Shown here: one piece after another, positions 1 to 6,000 of the stretch
Position numbering within the stretch: position 1 is the first letter of the stretch
Layout: each line of letters starts with the position of its first letter
Notes under the pieces: generated by a model
The model's input: only the letters and a program-made list of their open reading frames with translations
What the model was told of the DNA's origin: nothing
The model's database searches: none
Assembly: GCA_021784265.1 (NCBI GenBank)
Contig: JAJXTA010000039.1
Coordinates: 1-10,805 of the forward strand
Direction: 5' to 3'
DNA from: a bacterium
GTDB lineage: Bacteria; Verrucomicrobiota; Verrucomicrobiia; Limisphaerales; J093
DNA length: 10,805 bases
Made by a program: the position numbers and the translations under genes

Positions 1-255
1 GTTCCAATTCGGATAGGCGAGCTTGTCCCGGTTGTCGTTGACATACATGTGGGTGGCCAGGCCGAGCTGCTTGTTGTTGTTGACGCACTGCATGCGCAGC
101 CCCCGTTCTTTGGCCGCGGCCAAGGCGGGCAGCAACAGGCCCGCCAGAATCGCGATGATGGCGATCACCACCAAGAGTTCGATGAGCGTGAACCCGGGCG
201 CGCGGCCTCCCGCCGGCATAGCTATCTCATTATCAGTGCGATGATTCATGTGCAT
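1..255 (-). CDS. Prepilin-type N-terminal cleavage/methylation protein (partial, runs off left edge)
   Basis: The gene reads leftwards and is open to the window edge, so only the first 85 residues are visible. They contain a type IV prepilin / type II pseudopilin leader. A short basic segment ends in G21, cleavage is expected before F22, the +5 glutamate is E26, and a hydrophobic helix follows ([16 protein letters not shown]). After it come [11 protein letters not shown] and a Cys/Asn-rich [16 protein letters not shown] segment, typical of the large families of pseudopilin-like secreted proteins in Verrucomicrobia and Planctomycetes. Expected handling is cleavage and N-methylation by a prepilin peptidase at the inner membrane; the actual role is unknown. 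I chose the ATG at 255-253 because an AGGTG element lies about 4 bases upstream; the ATG at 249-247, two codons later, is equally possible. It does not look related to the polyketide genes to the right. Confidence 0.85.
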   Translation of the reverse strand, partial: MHMNHRTDNEIAMPAGGRAPGFTLIELLVVIAIIAILAGLLLPALAAAKERGLRMQCVNNNKQLGLATHMYVNDNRDKLAYPNWN

Positions 256-280
256 AAACACCTGCCCACGCGCGGCCGCG

Positions 281-652
281 TCACGGCGGGCCGCTCCGGG
301 CACGGGTCCAGCCTACCCTGGTGCCCCAGGTCTGGCAACGCCGCCAACCACCGTTGCTAGGCGTGAGGATCACGACCGGCAAGCGGCGCAGCCGGGGGTG
401 ATTCCGAAAGCGTCGGAGCACCTCCAGGCCGTCCACCTTCGGCAGTTTCAGGTCCACCAGGGTGACCGCCGGAATCGGCGGCGCTTGGGGGTCCACCGCG
501 CCGACCCGCACGAGGTGCTCCCAAGCCTCGACGCCGTCGCGGGCCACGATCACCTCGTTGGCGATGTGGTTCTTCCCGAGGGCACGGAGCGTGAGTTGCG
601 TCTCCTCAGGACTGTCCTCGACCAACAAAATCGGTTTCTCACTCATAATCAT
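281..652 (-). CDS. Response regulator receiver protein, C-terminally truncated (possible pseudogene)
   Basis: A 123-residue single-domain CheY/Rcp-type receiver with no output domain. Visible features are strand 1 (PILLVEDS) with acidic residues E12 and D13, phospho-acceptor D67 in [12 protein letters not shown], the [19 protein letters not shown] segment, and T97 at the end of strand 4. Family members normally continue about 40 residues with an S-K/S-D pair, a Y(I/L).KP motif and the last helix. Here the homology ends right after VVILTPSN and is replaced by about 25 Trp/Arg/Gly-rich residues before a TGA. The conserved Lys that contacts the phosphoryl group is therefore missing. I checked the other frames downstream and found no KP motif, so a simple frameshift does not restore it. 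No Shine-Dalgarno sequence is evident before the ATG at 652-650; the ATG at 646-644 is an alternative start. It lies 25 bases upstream of the prepilin gene on the same strand. It may be a recent truncation or a non-functional remnant. Confidence 0.75.
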   Translation of the reverse strand: MIMSEKPILLVEDSPEETQLTLRALGKNHIANEVIVARDGVEAWEHLVRVGAVDPQAPPIPAVTLVDLKLPKVDGLEVLRRFRNHPRLRRLPVVILTPSNGGWRRCQTWGTRVGWTRARSGPP

Positions 653-806
653 AGGGGCGACGCGGCCGGGATTCTCTCGCGCCTGCCTGGCTCATTGGCC
701 ACCCCGTTCCGCCGCCGGGGCCGCGCGGTGTTCTCTCGGGTCGCGGGGCCCGGGGGTGGGCCAAACCAATCCCGCCGATCCCCCCAATTCCGCCGCGATT
801 TTGGGC

Positions 807-835
807 TTGCCTTTTTCGCCCCGTTCGGTTATACG
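807..835 (+). promoter_or_regulatory. Possible sigma70-type promoter for the small lysine-rich protein pair
   Basis: TTGCCT (807-812) and TATACG (830-835) are separated by 17 bases; each matches the consensus hexamer at four of six positions. The -10 box ends only 9 bases before the ATG at 845, so if it is real the mRNA would be leaderless or nearly so, which fits the absence of a Shine-Dalgarno sequence before that ATG. It sits in the 192-base region between divergent genes. This is based on pattern only and hexamers of this quality can occur by chance. Confidence 0.3.
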
Positions 836-844
836 GTCACGCCA

Positions 845-1114
845 ATGAACGCGTCAACCACCAGCGAGCTTTTGGGGGAGAAGGCGGTCGCTACCGCTCC
901 GATCATCATCGACCTCGGCAAACTAAGCCGCAAAAAGGTCAAGCAACTCAAGAAAGGCAAGGGGCCGTACAGCGCCGAGGTGGCGCCCGCGGTAGCGCAA
1001 GTGAAAGCCAATCTGGGCAGCGAGGCGGCCGGCAAGGAGATCGTTCCCGTAGTGGTCCTCTACCAGAAGAAGCCGAAGAAGCGGAAGCTGCCGATGCTCA
1101 ATTTGCTGTCCTGA
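845..1114 (+). CDS. Small lysine-rich protein of unknown function (DUF6200-like, tentative)
   Basis: An 89-residue protein with a Thr/Ser/Ala-rich N-terminus. A conserved-looking core follows: PIIIDLGKLSRKKVKQLKKG (residues about 19-38), then an Ala/Val helix, then a hydrophobic strand (IVPVVVLYQ), and a basic end (KKPKKRKLP). It has no signal peptide or membrane span. It resembles, from memory, uncharacterised small-protein families such as DUF6200, but I cannot confirm this. The open frame extends back to 248, but that portion is antisense to the response regulator, and the compositional change to a lysine-rich core supports a start at the ATG at 845. There is no Shine-Dalgarno sequence, possibly because translation is leaderless. 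The next gene begins 27 bases downstream on the same strand and is also lysine-rich, so the two are probably co-expressed and act together. The basic composition might suggest binding to nucleic acid or an acidic surface; that is conjecture. Confidence 0.75.
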   Translation: MNASTTSELLGEKAVATAPIIIDLGKLSRKKVKQLKKGKGPYSAEVAPAVAQVKANLGSEAAGKEIVPVVVLYQKKPKKRKLPMLNLLS

Positions 1115-1141
1115 CACCTGTGGTTAACCAATGGAGAGCCT

Positions 1142-1519
1142 ATGGCTAAACAACCGACAACCGCCGATATGAACCCTACCGCCGCATCCAGTGAGGCCGC
1201 CGCGCCCGTCGTCGTGGAAACCAAGAAGAAGAAGAAAAAGAAGTACTCCAACCCCTTGCTGCGCGCGGTGCAGGAGTACGAGGGGGCGCTGACCAAGAGC
1301 ACGCGCAAGGTGACCAAAGCCGTGCGTGAGGCCCTGGACGAGTACGACGCCCGCCGGGACGAGTCCCGCGACAAGAAGAAGGACGGCGCCGTGCGCGACT
1401 TCGTCCGTAACCAGAGCAAAGCCCTCCGCAAGGGTTTGCCCGTGCTGGCGGAGGCCCCGGCCGATTTCCTCGATGCCGTGGCCGACATGAAGGCCGTGCG
1501 GCGGGTCATCGGCAAATAG
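1142..1519 (+). CDS. Small lysine-rich, helical protein of unknown function (DUF6312-like, tentative)
   Basis: A 125-residue protein. The N-terminal 27 residues are Ala/Pro/Thr-rich and probably disordered. They are followed by seven consecutive lysines (K28-K34), then a charged, probably all-helical body. That body includes VQEYEGALTKSTRKVTKAV, EALDEYDARRDESRDKKKDG, AVRDFVRNQSKALRKG and a hydrophobic LAEAPADFLDAVADM helix ending in a basic tail. A good Shine-Dalgarno sequence (GGAGAG, 1133-1138) precedes the ATG at a suitable distance and fixes the start. It pairs with the lysine-rich gene 27 bases upstream. The body resembles, from memory, the uncharacterised DUF6312 family, which I believe occurs next to DUF6200-like proteins; both names need a profile search. 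It has no catalytic motif, signal peptide or transmembrane segment. Nothing in it shows a link to the polyketide synthase downstream other than position. Confidence 0.8.
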   Translation: MAKQPTTADMNPTAASSEAAAPVVVETKKKKKKKYSNPLLRAVQEYEGALTKSTRKVTKAVREALDEYDARRDESRDKKKDGAVRDFVRNQSKALRKGLPVLAEAPADFLDAVADMKAVRRVIGK

Positions 1520-1558
1520 CTTTCACTTCGCGGTATCGACGGCCCGTGCCGCGGGCGT

Positions 1559-1587
1559 CGCAGCCGCCGCCCGGCGTGGCGGCTGCG
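1559..1587 (+). terminator. Strong GC hairpin between the small-protein pair and the acyltransferase gene
   Basis: CGCAGCCGCC (1559-1568) is perfectly complementary to GGCGGCTGCG (1578-1587), giving a 10-base-pair stem with a 9-base loop, 39 bases after the stop of the preceding gene. There is no T-run after it, so it is not a classical intrinsic terminator. It could attenuate read-through, stabilise the 3' end of the upstream mRNA, or simply reflect GC-rich sequence. It lies just before the Shine-Dalgarno sequence of the acyltransferase gene. Confidence 0.4.
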
Positions 1588-1621
1588 CCCCGGTTAGGAG
1601 TGCCGCCGGAGGCCGTCTGGG

Positions 1622-2491
1622 ATGAGTGTCATTTACGTTTTCCCGGGCCAGGGATCACAACAACGTGGGATGGGGAAAGGGCTCTTCGAGCGCTTTCCGG
1701 AGCTGGTGGGCGAAGCCGACGCGCAGGTGGGCTATTCGCTAGCTAAGCTCTGCTTGGACGACCCCGAGGAGCAACTGGGCCAAACGCAATTCACCCAGCC
1801 AGCCCTCTATGTCGTTAATGCGCTTACCCACCTTGCCCGGCTCCAAGACGGGCAACCTCCGCCCGACTTCCTGGCCGGCCATTCCCTGGGAGAGTACAAC
1901 GCCCTGTTCGCCGCGCAGGTGTTCGACTTTCGCACGGGGCTGGCGTTGGTGCGGAAGCGCGGGGAGCTGATGGCCCAAGTTCAGGGCGGGGCGATGGCGG
2001 CCATCCTCGGGCTGACGCCGGAACGGGTGGCGGACCTGTTGCGCAACTTCGCGTTCGAGACCATCGACGTGGCCAACTACAACAGCGACCGCCAGACGGT
2101 GATCGCCGGGCCCGCCGCCGACGTCAACGAGGTCGTCCCCATCTTCGAAGAAGCCGGGGCCCGAGCGATTCGCCTCAAGGTCAGCGGGGCGTTCCATTCG
2201 CGGATGATGCGGCCGGTCGCGGAGCAGTTTCGCGCCTTCCTAGCCGCGGTGGCCTTCGCCCCCCCGAAGGCGCCGGTCATCGCGAACGTGACCGCCCAAC
2301 CTTACGCGGCGGAGAGCGTGGCGGAGCTGCTCGCCCGGCAACTGGCCAGCCCGGTGCAATGGACCGAGACGGTTCGTTTCCTCCTCCGCCAGCCGGAGCC
2401 GCAGTTTGAGGAGGTGGGTCCCGGGAAGGTGTTGACCGGGTTGATCCGCCAGATTCGGGCGCAAGACAACCCCGCGGCTGGCCCCAAGTAA
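1622..2491 (+). CDS. fabD: Stand-alone malonyl-CoA:ACP acyltransferase, probable trans-AT for the polyketide synthase
   Basis: A 289-residue FabD-family enzyme that transfers malonyl from CoA to the phosphopantetheine arm of acyl carrier proteins in the cytoplasm. Visible motifs are FPGQGSQQRGMG near the N-terminus, AGHSLGEYNALFAAQVFDF with nucleophile S88, VRKRGELM carrying the carboxylate-binding Arg, GGAMAAILGL, VANYNSDRQTVIAG, GAFHSRMM with catalytic H192, PVIANVT, and EVGPGKVLTGLI near the end. The GHSLGEYNALFAA...FDF version and the length of about 290 residues fit discrete acyltransferases of trans-AT polyketide synthases, as well as FabD. A GGAGG element at 1608-1612, 9 bases before the ATG, supports the start. 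No fatty-acid genes (fabH, fabG, acpP) are nearby, and the synthase that follows has no active acyltransferase of its own, which argues for the trans-AT role. A housekeeping FabD, or one serving both pathways, cannot be excluded. Confidence 0.93.
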   Translation: MSVIYVFPGQGSQQRGMGKGLFERFPELVGEADAQVGYSLAKLCLDDPEEQLGQTQFTQPALYVVNALTHLARLQDGQPPPDFLAGHSLGEYNALFAAQVFDFRTGLALVRKRGELMAQVQGGAMAAILGLTPERVADLLRNFAFETIDVANYNSDRQTVIAGPAADVNEVVPIFEEAGARAIRLKVSGAFHSRMMRPVAEQFRAFLAAVAFAPPKAPVIANVTAQPYAAESVAELLARQLASPVQWTETVRFLLRQPEPQFEEVGPGKVLTGLIRQIRAQDNPAAGPK

Positions 2492-2538
2492 ACAGCGCGT
2501 GAGGGGATCGGGTTTTGGCGCTGGGTTTCGCCCGCGGC

Positions 2539-2571
2539 CAGCGGCCCCTGGTTGTGCTCGGGTGGCCGCTG
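2539..2571 (+). terminator. Hairpin downstream of the acyltransferase gene
   Basis: CAGCGGCC (2539-2546) pairs perfectly with GGCCGCTG (2564-2571) around a 17-base loop, 47 bases after the acyltransferase stop. There is no immediate T-run; the T-rich island starts only about 50 bases later. It may be a weak or factor-assisted terminator, but chance in GC-rich DNA is possible. Confidence 0.3.
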
Positions 2572-2842
2572 AGGACGCCGAGGCCGAGCATCCCCCGAGC
2601 CAGCCGCCATGCGCGCCGTTACTTTTCTCCATTTTTTCCTTTATTTTACTCTCCCCTTGTGCTAAGAAATTTCCTTGGCGGAAGCGGACCGTGCCAAGAA
2701 GAAGCGGCGGTGAGGCCGACTTGGGTCGAGGTGGCACGGCCCCGACGTGGTGTGTCCAACGACGGGCTTATTGACGGCATTTCATGCGGCTGGAACCCAT
2801 CCAATGCAATCATGCGGCGGCAGCCATCTCCCGAAGGCGCGC

Positions 2843-2858
2843 GGTTTTGAGCAAAACC
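2843..2858. repeat. Short perfect inverted repeat upstream of the polyketide synthase
   Basis: GGTTTT and AAAACC flank GAGC, giving two 6-base arms with a 4-base centre. It stands out because the arms are A/T-rich in a GC-rich context and lie just upstream of the only promoter-like hexamer before the synthase (TATACT, 2883-2888). It could be an operator half-site pair or a small RNA hairpin. Evidence is positional only. Confidence 0.3.
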
Positions 2859-2882
2859 AATCGCCGGGGTTGGCCGGGCTTA

Positions 2883-2888
2883 TATACT
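2883..2888 (+). promoter_or_regulatory. Candidate -10 hexamer for the polyketide synthase
   Basis: TATACT matches the TATAAT consensus at five of six positions, within a short AT-rich run (TTATATACTA). I found no acceptable -35 element 16-18 bases upstream and no extended -10 TG, so recognition by the main sigma factor is uncertain. If used, it would leave a leader of roughly 130 bases before the ATG at 3026. Confidence 0.2.
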
Positions 2889-3025
2889 ACTCTCGCTTCC
2901 GCCCGGGCCAGGGCGGTTGACTCCCACAGTCCGGGCCGCCCCACTTGCTCCGCTCCCTCATCGGCCTAGGCGACGATCCACCTCCGCTCCCCGCGTGACT
3001 CGCACGGCCCTCGCCGCTCCCTCCC

Positions 3026-6000
3026 ATGCCCGCACCCCCCAACGCGACCGCCCCCCGCGCCAAGGAGCGTGCCGGCCCGGAGATCGCCGTCGTCGGCCTG
3101 AGCTGTCGCCTGCCGGGCGCGGCTGATTACCACCAGTTCTGGCGCAACCTCGCCGGCGGAGTTAACTCCATCCGCGAGGTGCCTCCGGAGCGATGGGACC
3201 CCGCGGTCTTCTATTCCCCCGACCCGGCGTCGCCCGACAAGAGCATTAGCAAATGGGGCGGGCTGCTGGAGGGAATTGACCGATTCGACCGGCGCTTCTT
3301 TCGCATCTCGCCGCGGGAGGCCGAGAGCATGGACCCCCAGCAACGGCTCTTGCTGGAGGAGACCTGGCATTGCCTGGAGGACGCCGGCCTCACGCCGACG
3401 AGCCTGGGCCAACCGCGCACGGCGGTGTTCGTCGGGCTGATGACGACCGACCACTACCAGGACGTGCTGCTCCCGGGCGTCCCGGTGGACAGCCATTCCT
3501 GCTCCGGAGCTTACGGTTGTCTCCTGGCCAACCGCGTTTCTCACTTCCTGGGCTTGCGCGGCCCCAGCGTCACGGTGGATGCCGCGTGCGCCTCGTCGCT
3601 GGTGGCACTGCACCAAGCCCGGCGCGCACTCCTGGCCGGCGAGAGCGACTACGCGTTGGTGGCGGCCGTGAACCTCAATTTCAATCCCTGGAAGTACATC
3701 TCCTTTTCCAAAGCCCGGATGCTCAGTCCCACCGGGCAATGCCGAGCTTTCGATCGGGCGGCCGACGGTTACGTCCCGGGCGAGGGGGTGGCGGTCCTGT
3801 TGCTCCAGCCGTTGGCCCAAGCGCGAGCCGCCGGGGCGCACATCTACGGGCTCCTCAAGGGGAGCGCCATCAATCACGGGGGTCACGCGGTCTCCCTCAC
3901 CGCCCCGCGCGTCGAGGCGCAGCAGGCGGTGCTGGAGGCGGCCTACGCCAGTGCCGGCATCAGTCCGCGCACCCTTTCCTATCTTGAAGCCCACGGCACC
4001 GGGACCTCCCTGGGCGACCCGATCGAAATCGAGGCCCTGACCCGCGCCTTCCGTCAACAGACCCCGGAGGTCGGCTTCTGCCACATCGGTTCGGTCAAGA
4101 CCAACATCGGGCATCTGGAGGCGGCGGCCGGTCTGGCCGGCGTGATCAAGGTGTTGCTGATGATGCGCCACGGCACGGTCGCCCCGACCCTGAACCTCCG
4201 CGCGGTGAACCCGCTGATCGATTTCGACCGCTCGCCCTTCGTGCCGGCACTCAGCGCCCAGCCGTGGACGCCACCCACCGGACACCCCAGGCGTGCCGGG
4301 GTCAGTTCCTTCGGCTTCGGCGGGGTAAACGCCCACGTCGTGCTCGAGGAGTATCGCCCCGCGGTGGATAGCCGGCACGGGAGAGCACCCCACCCGCCTC
4401 GAGGAACGGCCGCCTTCGTCCTTTCCGCAAATAGTGCACCGGCGCTGGCAGGCTTAATCCACACCTGGGCCACCTACGGCGCCTCCGAGGGATTTCAGCA
4501 CCAGGACCTGGAGGCCGTCTGCCGGACGCTCCAGGAAGGCCGTCCGGCGCTCGAGCATCGGTTCGGCGTCTGCGTTCAGAACAAGGCTGAACTCGCGCAC
4601 CGCCTGGCCGCGGCCCTCGCCGCCCACCCGCTCTCGGGGCCAAACCCCGAAACCGGCGCCAGCCCACCAGAAAGCGCCGGCGGCTGGTTGTGGCGCTGCG
4701 GGACACCCGAGCCCGCATCCGCCCCGGCCGCGCTCCGCCTCCTAAAGCAGGGCCCGGGCTCCGACCAGTTTGTGCGGGCTTGGTGCGGCGTCCACGGGCT
4801 CGAGCCGCGCCCGCAAGCCCTGGACGCCCTGTTGCGTTCGGGACGCTCGGCGCGACGGGCCCTCGAGTTCGGGCTGCAATGGAGCTGGGCCCAGACCCTG
4901 ATGGCGATCACCGCCCCACCAGACGTTCTGGTGGGCGAAGGTCCCGGCGAGTGGACCGCGCTGGCCCTGAGCGGCGTGCTTTCCTTGGAGGATTGCCTCG
5001 GCGGCCTGTTGAAGCTGCGAACCACCCCGCAGGACGGTCTCCGTCGGCCCCAAACCGCGGTGCGGACGCCTTCGTTCGCCCAGGCTGTCCAGCCGCTGGC
5101 GGCGGACCTCACCACCCTCCAGCGCTTGCTGGCCACGCTGACTGTGGACGACCCTTTCCTCGACCAGCTCTTCGCCCAAACTCGCGCCCTCGCGGAAAAC
5201 CAGCATACCTTCCGCCGTTTCTTAGAGGAATGGGACCCGGCGCTGAAACAACACGGGCTCGAGGTCCCCCACTGGTTGACCCACGCGACGCACGGCGCCC
5301 CGCGCGTGAAGTCGGCGGACGGAACTCCCCACCTGCTGGCCCTAGTGGCCCTTACGGCCCTGCGCAAGCTCAACCGCAAATGGGGCCTGACCGACCAGCT
5401 CGCGCGCCACCACCAGGGCTTGAGCGACTTGGCCGACCTAATCGTCGAGGGCGCGCTTGAGCCGGCGCAAGCCCTCGCCCTGTGGCGCGCGGACCCGGCG
5501 CTCCCGCAAACGTTCGCGGTGTCACTCGCCCAGCGACTCCAGCGGGACCGCACCCATTTTGCCCAGAACCTCTTTTACCAGGCCCTTCGGACTGCGCCTG
5601 TGGAACCCGCTCCAACCGGGGCTTGGTTGGAAGGCGTCGGCCGAGGGACGCTTGAGACGATCACGGCCAGCGGGCGATGCGTGTTGGACCTGGGAACGGC
5701 TCGCAGCCCCATCGACGCCGCGCGCGCCGTGATTCACGCACCCGCCCCCTCCCGCACGCGCGCTGGCCTGGCCGAAATCGCGGTGCACGTCTGGCTGAGC
5801 GGGCGGCCCGTTCGCTGGGCGGCGTTAAGCGAGGGCCGCCGGTTCAGGCGTGTCAGCCTGCCAACCTATCCCTTCGAGCCCACCTCCGTCCCGCGTCCCC
5901 GGCCAGGCCCGGCACCGGCGATGGCGCCACCGGCCACCACCGGCCAACCCGCACTGACCGACCCCAGCGACGAACGGACGCCCTTGCTCCATCGCACCCA

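Larger units (their letters stand above)
2492..3025. other. 534-base region without a convincing gene, upstream of the polyketide synthase
   Basis: I see no coding region here with recognisable protein features; short open frames on both strands have arbitrary composition. Contents worth noting are a GC hairpin at 2539-2571, a pyrimidine-rich low-GC island at about 2619-2673, a GGTTTT/AAAACC inverted repeat at 2843-2858, and a TATACT hexamer at 2883-2888. An in-frame TGA at 2996-2998 ends any upstream extension of the synthase. The size of the gap suggests that the synthase has its own promoter here and is not simply translated from the acyltransferase transcript. Confidence 0.6.

Noticed and set aside
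248..844. Plus-strand extension upstream of the first lysine-rich gene
   Set aside because: The extension is antisense to the response regulator and has arbitrary Arg/Pro-rich composition. The ATG at 845 precedes the coherent lysine-rich protein.
1060..1515. 151-codon minus-strand frame with a poly-Phe run
   Set aside because: The phenylalanine run is simply the complement of the poly-lysine codons of the gene at 1142-1519; it is a shadow.
2609..2665. 18-codon hydrophobic peptide frame (MRAVTFLHFFLYFTLPLC)
   Set aside because: It has no Shine-Dalgarno sequence, and its hydrophobicity follows automatically from the T-rich tract. There is no evidence of translation.
2240..2737. 165-codon minus-strand frame across the acyltransferase end and spacer
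   Set aside because: Much of it is antisense to the acyltransferase, and the rest has low-complexity Ala/Arg/Gly composition with no recognisable motif.
2966..4393. 475-codon open frame on the minus strand
   Set aside because: It lies entirely antisense to the start of the polyketide synthase and KS1, and its Gly/Arg/His-rich composition matches no family. Long antisense frames are common in GC-rich coding DNA.
4690..5460. 256-codon plus-strand frame inside the AT-like region, considered as a possible frameshifted AT
   Set aside because: It is rich in Pro/Arg/Gly with no AT motifs, while the main frame is open throughout and has recognisable AT-like and linker motifs on both sides. The degeneracy is therefore not due to a frameshift.
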